The notes beneath the pieces are model-generated. The model had not been told where the DNA came from. It was given only the letters and a program-made list of their open reading frames with translations, and ran no database searches. Of a stretch of 64,000 nucleotides of DNA, positions 10,609-20,408 are shown in pieces. Location: the NCBI GenBank assembly GCA_000750105.3, contig JPHH03000082.1:1-64000 (forward strand), read 5' to 3'. The stretch comes from Tolypocladium sp. Sup5 PDA-1. Taxonomy: Eukaryota > Ascomycota > Sordariomycetes > Hypocreales > Ophiocordycipitaceae. The translations under genes were made by a program, and so were the position numbers. The first letter of the stretch is position 1. Every line of letters begins with the position of its first letter.

Positions 10609-12344
10609 TCTGCACCAGCCGTCCATACACATGGCCGAAGAAATCTCTCTTCCAATCGGAATTGTGCACGTTGGCCACGTTGCCGTACGACCCCGTGTCC
10701 GGCGCCAGCGCTTTCAACGAGGCCTCCTTGACGTCCGTGATGTCCGCAATCAAGGCCCGCACCTCCCCGGGCGGGGTCGAGGCATTGTAGGACAGATAGG
10801 TGTTTTGGTTCGCAACGGCCCGCCGCCACGCCGGGTTCGCGGCGCTACCGTCGCGGCCGATGGCGCCGAACGGCGCGCCGTGCACCTCGAGCGTGTTGAG
10901 GGCGGCCTGTGCCGGGGGGCCGGCGGTGGCGTCGAGCATGCGAGCCAGGGCGGCGCCGCGGCCGAGGGCTGCGACGTCGAGGAAGCGCGAGGCGACTTGG
11001 ACGAGGTCGCCGGTGGTGCCGACGGCGGTGTGGTAGGTGTTGTAGAAGTCGGCATACGTGGCGTGCTGGGTGTAGTTCACGGCGACGAGCAGCGACGAGC
11101 CGTTGCGCGCGGCGAGCTTGTCGGCAACGGGGGCAAAGGCGGCCTGGGCGTCGCGCAGGCCCAGGTCGAAGTTGGTCCACGTGTGCGAGTAGAAGGCCAC
11201 GGCACTGCCCGCCATCCAGTCGCCGTAGCCGCCCCAGTGCCGCCGGGCGACGTGCGGCACGCCGGCGTAGATGTCCTGGAGCGCGGCGAGGAAGTCGGGC
11301 CGCGCCCCAGGCGCCTGGGCGACCATGAGCAGCGTCTGCGCCACGACGGGCGTCGTGGGCCAGGCCTTGACCGTCACCTCGACGACAACGCCGTACGAGC
11401 TGGGCCCGCCGCCGCGCACCGCGAAGAACAGGTCCGGCGACTGCGCCGGGCTCGTCGTGGCCAGCGATCCGTTGGCCAGCACGACCTTGGCTTCGAGCAC
11501 CTGGTCCGACCCGAGCCCGTACTTGTGTGAGGCGGGCCCGTGGCCGCCGCCCTGCATCCAGCCGCCGATGCACCCGACCGTCGGCGAGACGCCGCCAACG
11601 ACGATCAGGTTCCTCGCCGCCGCGCCGCCGTAGACGTCGGTCCACTCATAGCCGCCGCCAATGGTGACGGCGCTGCCGTTCCACGACGAGCCCGGCCGGG
11701 CCAGGCGGTCGTGGAAGACGATGCCGGTGCGCAGATGACGGATCCAGACCTGCAGGCTGCCGGATCCGGCGCTGCGGCCCAGGAAGTCGTGTCCCGTGTC
11801 GCGGACGACGAGCCGGATGTTGTGGCGGCGGGCGAAGACGACGCCGGCGGCGACGTGATCCGCATGGGTCGCGTTGACGGTGAAGACGGGCGCGTTGCCC
11901 AGCGTGCACGTGCCCGTGGGCACCTCGCCGGCGCTGGCGTTGACGGGCGGACAGGGCAGGTCGAAGGGCTGGGGATAGCCGATTGGGGAGTCGATCTGGA
12001 ACGAGACGTTCCGCCACAGGGACGAGACTGCGCTGCATTGTGCCGCATCGGCGGCTGGGCCGGGATAGCATGACCGCGCAATCGGTTGGCTGGCGATGAG
12101 TTGGCCGTGGATGCTGGCGTTCAGCTGCTGCCACTCGGCCGCCGAAGGCCAGCAGGAGTCTCCGGGAACCTGGCCAGGTTGATCAATTCGGGTCCGAAAC
12201 GCCAAGGACGGGGCTGCACGAGGAGCAGGCGGAAGGGTCACCTACACATCTGCAGTTGTCACTGGACGCTGCTGCGAGCACTCCCGTCGTCACAGTCAGA
12301 AAGACGGTCGCGAGCCGGCTGATCACTACAAACATCTTGGCCAT
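10493..12344 (-). CDS. Secreted FAD-linked oxidase, berberine-bridge-enzyme type, two exons
   Basis: The enzyme oxidises a small substrate with covalently bound FAD and oxygen. Exon 1 (12344-12246) encodes a 33-residue signal-bearing start: MAKMFVVISRL, then a hydrophobic core, ending DNCRC. A 76-bp intron (12245-12170, GTAGGT..CCAG) is removed to give CRCVPGDSCWPSAAEW, the usual N-terminal signature of these fungal oxidases. The FAD-binding domain holds RDTGHD, whose His normally carries FAD, and GGWMQGGGHG. The position that is Cys in bicovalent members reads SPTVG here, so single attachment through His is expected. The BBE domain ends DPEHAFYCQTCVGSDGW. Several NxS/T sites fit secretion. 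The upstream in-frame ATG at 12374 only adds a proline run. A role in peptide head-group or precursor oxidation is inferred. Confidence 0.88.
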
Positions 12345-13103
12345 GGGAGGGGGTGGGGGGCGCCTCGGATGCAAAGACGACTGGCCGTATACCTCTTGCT
12401 GCCCGTGCTCTAAGCGGACAATTGTTCAAAATATCATCGCTGAAAGCGACGTGGGAGCTTCGCTTCGGACAGAGAGGCTAGCTATGACGAGGCGGACAGT
12501 AATACCGTTGACGTATAGTATACTTCCAGGACGGACCACGAGGTGAGCTTGGCAACTTTGACGGCATGTCAACGCCCATCGGAAACAATGAACGAGAATG
12601 ATGATTACTTGACACTGTTTGAATTTCTCCCAGGATCAGATCGCGAAGACGGTGACATCAGACAACGGAACGAGGCAAAGGTGGTAGATTCACTGTCATC
12701 GCCAGCCGCTTCCGTCCCAATAGTCACAGCAGATGACTGTCAGACGAACAAAGAGAGCGCTGGATGTTGACACATGGCCGCCGCTGTCATTTGGAACGTC
12801 GCATCGGTTATGGATGGTGTGCTCTCCAAGCAAGCCCGAATGCGTAGCGTTGTGCTCGGGGAGGAGTCCATCTCTGACTGTCAACCATTGATCTCGCCCT
12901 CTCACGAGCATCATGCTCATGCCCCGAGCCGAGGCCGTAACCAGCCCAAAAAGATGCCGGCCATCTACCTACGTATGTTGTAGGTCAAGCGTCGAGGCTC
13001 TCGCTGCCTTGGTTCTCATTCCTACCGTCTATGGTCCATATCAATCTTCCAACTAGCAAGCATCCGCGTCCCTATCCCGCGTACTCGACATCAACAGTCG
13101 AAC
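12345..13103. other. Divergent promoter region between FAD oxidase and 2OG oxygenase genes
   Basis: The flanking genes are transcribed away from each other, so both promoters should lie in this 0.76 kb. No gene is supported. I see no clearly assignable regulatory motif. Confidence 0.5.
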
Positions 13104-14099
13104 ATGGCCCCCGCAGCAACGGCAGCGACGCAGGCATCGCCGACGACGCCGTCGGCATCGACCCCGAGGCCGAAGCCCGCGCCATTCATGGCCAAGAACT
13201 CGCATCGACCCGACTTCTACAACGCCCTCCGGCGCATCATGGACCTCCGGAAAAAGTACCTGGCCAACCGACACCTGTACGTCACGGGCGAGGAGATGCA
13301 CGACCTCCTGAAGCCCCTCGGCGCCCGCGACGAGGACTTTGAGCGCCTGAGGGACGTCAGCAACCACCTGGGCAAGGATCCGACGCTGCCCTACCGCGAG
13401 ATCAAGCAGGGCCGCTACGTTTTCGACTACGGCGACCGATCCATCTATCGCACCGAGAAACAGCCCTTCATCCTCTCGACCAAGGAAGGCTTCAAGCGCT
13501 ACGACTCGGACACGTACCGCGCGTTCCCGGAGATCGAGGACGATCTTCAGCAGAACACGGCGTTGCAGGCTCTGCTCCTCTTCAAGACCTTCTTCTTCCA
13601 GGACGTCGAGTCCGCCGAGAGGCCCTACCAGGACTACACGAGCGACAAGTGGGTTTGCACCCTGTTCAACGTGCGCACCTTTACGTCGGACGACACGCTC
13701 GGCGAACCCGCGCTCGAGGGCGTCCACAGCGACGGCGTCGACCATACCATGGTCACGCTGCTCGGCCACGACAACATGGCCGACGAGAGCGCCATCACCT
13801 TTGTCCACGACATGCGCGAGCGGCCGGGGATCCGCATCGAGGAGACCAACGGCTCGCTCGTGCGAGGCGTCGCACAGCACTGGGACTTTCTCGACACAAT
13901 TCTCATCGTCGACAACGAGCGCTTCCACAGCCTGACGCCGGTCTGGCGCGTGGACGAATCGCGCCGCTCCACGCGGGACGTCCTGATCTTCTTCACGCGG
14001 AGGCCCGCCCTCGAGGGGCACGCGTCGCACGGGGTCGATTCGACCGTGCCGCATGAGACGCTACCGATGCGGATTGCGCTTGATGTGCCCTATGCGTGA
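13104..14099 (+). CDS. 2-oxoglutarate/Fe(II)-dependent oxygenase of the free-amino-acid oxygenase family
   Basis: A 331-residue single-exon protein resembling the 2OG-Fe dioxygenase family that includes L-isoleucine dioxygenase. From memory it also resembles the fungal aziridine-forming enzyme TqaL, which acts on L-valine on the way to Aib. Iron ligands are His208 and Asp210 (EGVHSDGVDH) and His275 (ERFHSLTPVW). Arg291 (STRDVLIFF) probably holds the 2-oxoglutarate carboxylate. A Pro/Ala/Thr-rich N-terminus (1-28) precedes the fold, and Met29 is an alternative start. No signal peptide or membrane segment is seen, so it is likely cytosolic. The synthetase in the same cluster has five Aib-class modules, so a role in Aib/isovaline supply is attractive. 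Simple hydroxylation of a free amino acid is the alternative. Confidence 0.85.
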   Translation: MAPAATAATQASPTTPSASTPRPKPAPFMAKNSHRPDFYNALRRIMDLRKKYLANRHLYVTGEEMHDLLKPLGARDEDFERLRDVSNHLGKDPTLPYREIKQGRYVFDYGDRSIYRTEKQPFILSTKEGFKRYDSDTYRAFPEIEDDLQQNTALQALLLFKTFFFQDVESAERPYQDYTSDKWVCTLFNVRTFTSDDTLGEPALEGVHSDGVDHTMVTLLGHDNMADESAITFVHDMRERPGIRIEETNGSLVRGVAQHWDFLDTILIVDNERFHSLTPVWRVDESRRSTRDVLIFFTRRPALEGHASHGVDSTVPHETLPMRIALDVPYA

Positions 14100-14675
14100 G
14101 GTTCGCGGCGTCGAGACAGTACGAGCATATGCTCGAGGTTTTCAAGCTCTCGCCTCGACCGGGGGGGGACCTTTCTTTGATGTTGATGACTCAAGCGGAA
14201 GTAGAATGTTGGCGACGTAGACCTTGGGCGGTCCTTTCCATTCTTTTCACGGTATGCTTTATTATGTGGCTATCCCCTGACGAACGCGGGTTGACCGGTC
14301 CCGTGCTGCACAATGAGACCAGAATATAACAATGTGAGAAGTGACAATCGTGATGATGAGTTGATCGTTTGCACGTCACGGCCTTTTCTTTCCTCTTCGC
14401 ACATCCCATAACCAATCATAAAGTAATACTACTCGTAGCAGCCACCAACCGGTCGGCGAGCTTCTGCCGAAACGCAGCCCCGAGACGTGGCCGAGGGTGG
14501 TGTGAAGGAACAACAACCGCCCCCGAAACAAGATCCACGTTGGTGGTGTCCCCATGGCTTCATCGCGTCAATACAGGACTAGCTAGCAAGACCATCCCAT
14601 TGTTCGATGCCGCTTCCATGCCACCGCCCCTCTCATCGGCGACCCTCTGCATCATCACGCCCCCCCCCCCCCCAA
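14100..14675. other. Convergent intergenic region
   Basis: This holds the 3' flanks of the 2OG oxygenase and P5C reductase genes. An eight-G run lies at 14161-14168 and a C run at about 14660-14673. No gene or clear terminator structure is recognised. Confidence 0.5.
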
Positions 14676-15776
14676 TCACGCCCCCTTCCGCTGCACCTTC
14701 AGCCCCTCGCCCAGAACTCTCTGTTCCGATGTGGCCGCCCGTGTAGCCTCCATCCAGACGGCGCGGGTGCGCGCCTCCTCCAGCGCCCGCAAGCCCTGCA
14801 TCGTGGCGCCGCCGGGGCAGGCTACTTCGTAGCGCAGGTCGTGCGTTGCCTTGCCGCTCATGAGCAGCTCGGCGGTTCCCCGCATCGTGGTCGCGGCCAT
14901 CTGCGTGGCCTCGGTGTGCGATAGCCCGAGCGCGACGGCGCCGTCCACCAGGCCGTCGATGACCATGGCGAAGAAGGCAGGGGTGGACCCGTTGAGCGTG
15001 GTGCAGATGGCGAACGTGTCGGGCTGGGTTACGAAGACGGTGCCCACGCACGAGAAGATGGCGTGCGCCGTGGCCTGCAGGTGCTTGGGCAAAGGCCGCG
15101 GGTGCTGGGGCGGACGCGTCTCGAGGACGGTGCTAGAGGCTTGCACCGCGCTGGCGACGTTAGGCATGACGCGGATCACCGAGAACGCACCGTCGTGGGC
15201 ATCGTGGCCGTCCTCGTGCTCGCTCCGCCCCTTGCTCCGGCCGGCAACATGCTCGAGGTCGCTCTCGATCTCCTCCGAGGTTACGCCCGCCAGCACCGAG
15301 ATGATCGGCTTGCCCCGGAGAGCGGCAGCCATGCCGGGCTCGTCGAGGACGGGCTTGAAGAGGTGCGGCTGGCAGGCCAACAGGACGATGTCGGCTTCGT
15401 GGACGGCGGCAACGTTGTTGTTCGTGCACACCGTCACGGCCGAGTCGAGTGCTTGAGGCGGCAACTTGGAACGGATGCTATCGGCCGCCTCGGGGCGTCG
15501 TACGCAGGCCATGAAGCGGGTGGGCAGTAAGTTTGCCCCGTCTGTCTTGGAGCGGGAGGTCTGGGCGGAGAGGACCCCCAGCAGTATCGCGGTCCCCATA
15601 GCACCTGTGCAGAGGTGCATGTTAGCTTGGAGTTCTTGGACGGCCGTGGATGTTTTGACCGAGCGAGTCTCACCGCATCCCAGGATCGCCAACGTCCCTC
15701 CTGCACGTTCAAGGCTGCCGTTGGATGTCTGTGAGGCGCAAGGCTGCCCTTGCGGCGTCGTTGCGGGAAGGGCCAT
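14676..15776 (-). CDS. Pyrroline-5-carboxylate reductase homologue, two exons
   Basis: This family reduces a cyclic imine acid with NAD(P)H: P5C to proline, or the six-membered homologue to pipecolate. Exon 1 (15776-15674) and exon 2 (15604-14676) flank a 69-bp intron at 15605-15673. The intron length is a multiple of three with no stop, so an unspliced reading looks open but breaks the Rossmann loop. Splicing restores LAILGCGAMGTAILLG. Other family landmarks are ADIVLLACQPHLF, PIISVLAGVTSEEI, VIRVMPNVASAV, the catalytic-domain segment LNGSTPAFFAMVIDGLVDGA, and the C-terminal PGGATMQGLRALEEA. A His/Glu/Asp-rich insert follows the Rossmann domain. A cluster copy next to an NRPS with three predicted pipecolate modules suggests a dedicated pipecolate-forming role; housekeeping proline synthesis is the alternative. 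Confidence 0.88.
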   Translation of the reverse strand: MALPATTPQGQPCASQTSNGSLERAGGTLAILGCGETRSVKTSTAVQELQANMHLCTGAMGTAILLGVLSAQTSRSKTDGANLLPTRFMACVRRPEAADSIRSKLPPQALDSAVTVCTNNNVAAVHEADIVLLACQPHLFKPVLDEPGMAAALRGKPIISVLAGVTSEEIESDLEHVAGRSKGRSEHEDGHDAHDGAFSVIRVMPNVASAVQASSTVLETRPPQHPRPLPKHLQATAHAIFSCVGTVFVTQPDTFAICTTLNGSTPAFFAMVIDGLVDGAVALGLSHTEATQMAATTMRGTAELLMSGKATHDLRYEVACPGGATMQGLRALEEARTRAVWMEATRAATSEQRVLGEGLKVQRKGA

Positions 15777-16229
15777 AGTTTGTATTGGTGATGGCGTAGA
15801 CTACGGTAAGTTGTTGACCTGAGGGGTACAGCGGATTGGGAACGTCAACGAACAACGACTAATTGTCTAGCGGACGGTCCTGGTTTTTTGCGAGCTCACA
15901 GAGCATGTCGACGGCATATAGGGAACCTACGATAGTAATCCAGCTGATTCCTATTCGTCTGGCAGGAAAGACTACATGCAGCAACACTATGCCTAGGCGG
16001 GGGAGATGCAGTTCTCTGACGCTAGCCGCTCAGCCGGAAAGCAGCGATCTGCCTTCAATCGACAAGTGGTATTGGCGGTGGTGGCATCGAGTGTTGGTTC
16101 TTCGCAAGTGTTGCGTTCGGCCTGGACATAGGTCACGTGGGCGTGGATTGCTGACTGTCATGTCTTTACTGTCATTACGGAGTAGCTATGTTGCAACCAA
16201 GTAATACCGTTAAGGGAATCCTTGATATT
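15777..16229. other. Upstream flank of the P5C reductase gene
   Basis: This is the promoter side of the minus-strand P5C reductase gene. No supported gene and no assignable motif. Confidence 0.4.
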
Positions 16230-16510
16230 ACTATCGCTATGAGCGTGACCCGAATCCCGTTAAATGCGTGATCAATTGATATGACTTCTATGACTCTTCC
16301 AGCTGTTCAAAGAGGCAGGAAAAAGGATTCCTCTTATCCTTGCAGCTACAGCTTGTAACCCCTATCCATGAGTCATCAATGTAACATTGCTGCCAAAGGA
16401 GGTTTCCGAGTCGGCCGGATCTTCCGGGTCGGCCGGTCCGGCCGGGTCTCCCGGGTCGGCCAGTCCGGCCGGGTCTCCCGGGCCTGCCTCGTCAACCGGT
16501 CTATCCGACA
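16230..16510 (+). repeat. Dispersed repeat, copy 1
   Basis: The element begins TATCGCTATGAGCGTGACCC and ends TCAACCGGTCTATCCGACA. Two more copies in the same orientation start at 56571 and 57269. This copy has an expanded GC-rich segment before its end, built from GGCCGGGTCTCCCGGG-like units. It has no coding capacity and no clear terminal inverted repeats, so a solo LTR or non-autonomous element is possible. Confidence 0.75.
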
Positions 16511-16549
16511 ATTACTTAAACACTTATAGATCTAAAGGTTTAGGTAAGC

Positions 16550-16910
16550 TTAGAGCTCGTTGTTTAAAAAGAAACCCCAGTATGTTATATGTATGAAAAA
16601 AATAGGGTTTTTCGAGGGTTTTTTTCGTCTTATAATTATGAACGTAAAGAGAAATTTGAAATATGTTCGGCCGGCGGCGATGCTGCTGTACGTCGGCGCG
16701 GGCCGACTTGGGGTCCGAGAGTGCATGGCTCCAAAAGTCGAGAAAGCTGCTAGAGAATTTACCTGCAAATCTATGTTCGAGTCCGGACGTGAATTGTTTC
16801 GCAGTCTGTTCAAATGATTCGCAGAAGGCTCGGAAGACCGTCAATTTCGCATTGTAGGCCTCTGTTTGTTCACGGGCGAGCCTGTTGGCCGCTTCACAAA
16901 TGGAGACCGG
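16550..16910 (-). pseudogene. Decayed retroelement-like (gag-type) fragment
   Basis: On the minus strand one frame reads NRLAREQTEAYNAKLTVFRA, then FCESFEQTAKQFTSGLEHR, then FLDFWSHALSDPKSARA. A second frame continues RPAPTYSSIAAGR, so a frameshift interrupts the reading. The composition recalls the first open reading frame of fungal LINE-like retrotransposons, but no zinc knuckle or reverse transcriptase is present. The 3' part is AT-rich and stops soon after. The identification is tentative. Confidence 0.3.
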
Positions 16911-18013
16911 CTGGAGGTTGACGGATCGGCGGAGACGGGCCGGATCGGGGTGGCTTCACACTGCGCTCCTTCCGTGGCGGCAGCATGAGAGTCGAACGAG
17001 AGGCGAGGACGGCGTCTGCGCAGGCCGCCGAAGCGCATGTGAGACACCAATGCGACGGCTCACAACCGGGGAACCGTTTCGGAGCTGGGATGCACGAGCT
17101 AGCCCAGCGAGATTAGGCGGGGTATGGATACCCAGGTCAAAGGGATCTGAAGAGGCATGCGAGCCAGTCGTGGCAGATGCCATGGCCGCTGCCGGAGCCT
17201 GCGCAAAGCGCGGCCGCAACGATTTGAGGTGCACTTGTTAGTCAAATTGGTGTAAAATTAAGCTACTTTCTTAACAATCGCATGCCAAGAAAGTAAGAAT
17301 ACAAGGAAGGGTGAGAAATATAAGGTTAAATTTAAGCGGAGTCATATAGGGTAAGGATCCGGGTTCAGGGGATGACGGCGCGTTAGCTGCGAAAAAAGTC
17401 TTACCGAGGAGCTTGCCGACGGAGTCGACGATGTTTCGATATCGACTGCGCTCGTTGTAATCATCCGAATCCAGCGACCGACTCCTTGAAGCGCTGCTAT
17501 GCACGGTGGACGGCATCTAGTACATCCAAGCCGCAGCCGTAGTCGGGACATCAGTGTTTTTGATCGCTTCGCTCACGGTACTTGTACAGTAATGCTGACC
17601 AAACATGCAGTGCCGTTGCAATCTGGAGGCTGACAGTAGAGCCCAACGGCGTTGACGTCCCGGCCATGTCGTACTCAATTGCGATCCGCGAACAAAAGGA
17701 CGGGGCCTCTCTGATGACTCTTACAGTTGCTGCTTGCGATTAGAAAGTCCGTTCCATAATAGCGTATAACTATGCCCCTTTTCTCCCCTCTTATCGGACT
17801 GCCGATAATCTAAATGACCGTATGAGTTCAAACGCGGCGACGGAGCTTCGACCTTGTCTTCAACCTAATCAAGACGCAAACCGAACCCCTATTCATACAA
17901 CGCTTCTGCCGGGTAAGACCGAGAAGCTGCAAGTCGCCCCGTCTGTTGCTAAAAGGAATTAGTCGCCTTCGCCAATCTCATATCAGGTTCTCATGTTCTG
18001 CAATTTGATGCGA
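16911..18013. other. Intergenic region, probably transposon-derived
   Basis: Short frames only, for example 17271-17551 on the minus strand with no recognisable domain. No dehydratase or other polyketide synthase domain is found here downstream of the acyltransferase gene. Confidence 0.4.
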
Positions 18014-19473
18014 TTAGCTATTCACGAGTGCTAGATCTAACTTGAACCCGGCGACAAAGAGACCACCCGCCGCGTGAAACATGGGTGTGATGGACGACCT
18101 CCCGCGGTTCATCGACTTGTAATATGCCACGTCGGCGGCTTTGGCTCCCAGCTTGGCCTTGATATCCAGCACGGCGCCAGCTAGAGACCCGGCCGGGCCA
18201 ACTTCTATTAGAATAGTCGGAGCGCCCACACCAGAGAGCGCCTTGGTCAAGGTCTCTTCGAAGCGAACGGGCGAGAGAATATTATTCTTCCAATACGCCG
18301 CGTCGGCTGCAGCAACGATGGGGTCCGTCGTTACCGTTGACAGCATGGACACGCCGCATGTTTGCCTTCGAACAGCGAGAACGGCCTCCAGCTTCGACTC
18401 GTACAGCCGACCAATCGCCTCCATGAGGCTCGGATGATGATATGCGACGGGGCTGTTCAGGAGCGAAGTCTGCCGGCCTTGCTCGTCCAACGTTAGTTTC
18501 AGCTTCTCGAGCGATTTCACAGGGCCCGAAAGCGTCACCGCTCGCGGCCCGTTGTAGCAAGCGATCTTGACCTGCTCGGCGGCCTCTTGCTGCAGCAACT
18601 GCTCTATCGCATCGGGATCCGTCCCAGCCGCGAGCATGCCCGTGTCGAACGATGGCCGCTCCTCACAATTGCTCGCCGCCCATCCGCAGTAGTACGCCAT
18701 GACAATCGCTTCCGTTCGGGAAATCAAACCCGCCGCACAGGCCGCCGCAATCTCACCGGAAGAATGGCCGATGACTGCCTCGAACTGGACGCCCCAGTGC
18801 TGATAGACTGCTACAATGGCCAGTTGGACAGCCGTGGTCAGCGTCTGCGCAATTTCCGGCCGGCCGTAATGCTCGCGGGTACGACATGCCGTCAGTTCCG
18901 CTGAAAAAGCGTGTGAGTCTCGACGGTGATGGGTGATTGTTGGTGGAAGCTCGTCTCACCGGCAATCGACCACGACGGTGGTTCGGCCGCCACCTGGTGC
19001 AATGCTTCGTCGACCTCAGCGATGACTGCGCGGGCTACCGAAAATGTGGCGAGCAGGTCTTTGCCCATTTGTGGCCACTGTGCCCTGGATCCCGGTCACT
19101 CTTCTGCCGAGCTTTGGGGGGGGGGCAAGCGACAGGCAAATTGGGCGCATTAAACACGGATGACCTACCCTTGGCCTGTGAAGAGCAGACAGATTTTCGG
19201 TGGGGATTTACTATTGACTATTCCCAGGACGAAATCCTCGCTTGAGACGTCCGCATCTCGCGTGACGACAAAGGCGCGGTGCACATTGTGGGCGTGCCTG
19301 GCAGACAGATCCTGTGCTTTGGTAGACAGCACAACATCCTCTTCCGTCAAGTCGTCCCGTAACTTCTCGCAGGCGTCTAAAAGAGCGAGTTCGTCAGGTG
19401 AAGACAGTATCAAGAGATGTGGACGGTCCAGGGCGGCTTGCTCCGGTATACCCTCAGCTGCAATGCGTCCCAT
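18014..19473 (-). CDS. Stand-alone polyketide-synthase-type acyltransferase (AT), three exons
   Basis: AT domains move an acyl group from CoA to a carrier protein. Exons 19473-19169, 19084-18960 and 18900-18014 are separated by introns of 84 and 59 bp. The first splice rebuilds CLLFTGQG|AQWPQMGKDLLATF, the canonical AT start. The second leads through SIAAELTACRTREHYGRPEI to the catalytic GHSSGEIAAACAAG near 18750. Further landmarks are SPVAYHHPSLM (substrate-side motif) and ILIEVGPAGSLAGAVLDI. The protein begins in what would be the KS-AT linker (LILSSPDE) and ends in the post-AT segment FHAAGGLFVAGFKLDLALVN, so it covers one domain precisely. No KS is found upstream and no DH downstream. It diverges from the NRPS, whose first T domain has no A domain, so it may load the starter. 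Relic of a larger synthase is the alternative; the start at 19473 is the best guess, with 19638 possible. Confidence 0.75.
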
Positions 19474-20408
19474 GTTGAGGCGCCAATGCCTTTGTATCGT
19501 GGCGTACAGTCGATTTTGCAAGAGACGACAACGACTCGATGCGGCTGAAAGCCGACGGTGGCGAGAAGGGCGCTGACCGGATGATTTGCGTGGATGCGGA
19601 TAGTAACGACGACTTGGACATTGACAGTCAGCAGCCATTCACAAACACCAAGCGTTCCCAAGCCATATTATAAATCGGTCGTAGGACGTAGAACCAGTAG
19701 GTCATCAATTGGTAGGACATGGACTCTGTCATACTCTCACAGACAATTTCCCCCCCCGGGCGGATAGTAGAAAATCACTAGGGGAAGAGTCTCGCGTTAA
19801 TCGCACCATCCGTTTTCTGTGCCAGATGATGTAGCCAGGCAAGTCCGTGACAAAAAAAGCGAGACCGCAAAAGCCCCTCGTTGTGCCCACGAGTCTTGGG
19901 GTTGGCTAGACCAAGAGACAATTAACGGCTGGGTTGATTCAATGCCAGATCGGTTCAAGGCTGTTCTAGAAGCCGAGGGTAAAATCACAGGCTATTAGGA
20001 ACGTAGCTAGCTGCATTAATTGAATTGAATTGCGTTGTGTTGCGCTGGCTTGCCTTGGTTGCGTGGGTGGGTCGGATTTTGCGGTCTCGCTTTTTTTTGT
20101 CACCGACTTGCCAGGGTCCCTGCGTCGTTCCACGGAAGCCATGCACCATTGGGGCGGCCCGTATGGACACTAATGCTCACATCGCACGCCTTTCGGAAGG
20201 GCGGCAAGGGTAGTGCTCCAAGAGTGACTGACTGTAACGCCGTGTCACATTGAAGCGATTTACAGATCCCAGGGAGAGTTACACTGCCTTAAGGATCACG
20301 ACGCTATCGTATCAGGGCTTGCGCGACTACCTCTAGCTATAGCAGAAGTTGCCGAGTGCTCTATTCTCGACCTGACGTTCTGTCGCTATCGCCATCACCA
20401 TTGCCACC
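19474..20408. promoter_or_regulatory. Divergent promoter region of AT and NRPS genes
   Basis: About 0.9 kb separates the start codons of the two divergent genes, an arrangement that allows shared control. No convincing gene or ketosynthase remnant is present on either strand. The NRPS start is preceded by CCATTGCCACC, a strong fungal initiation context. I cannot assign specific factor sites. Confidence 0.45.

Noticed and set aside
10238..12073. Long open frames on the plus strand across the FAD oxidase gene (for example 430 and 177 codons)
   Set aside because: They are GC-rich antisense shadows with Arg/Gly/Pro-rich low-complexity translations and no domain motifs.
13053..14054. 333-codon minus-strand frame opposite the 2OG oxygenase
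   Set aside because: It lacks motifs, and the plus strand has the full HxD...H...R iron and cofactor set.
13104..15776. 2OG oxygenase plus P5C reductase as a 4-methylproline pathway (leucine 5-hydroxylation, ring closure, reduction), as in leucinostatin-type peptides
   Set aside because: The gene pair alone would fit, but the NRPS module order fits efrapeptins far better and needs Aib and pipecolate. Kept only as an alternative.
18014..19473. Remnant of a complete polyketide synthase
   Set aside because: No KS or DH sequence is found at 19474-20408 or 16911-18013, and the fragment ends exactly at AT domain borders with intact splice sites. A stand-alone gene is more economical, though not proven.
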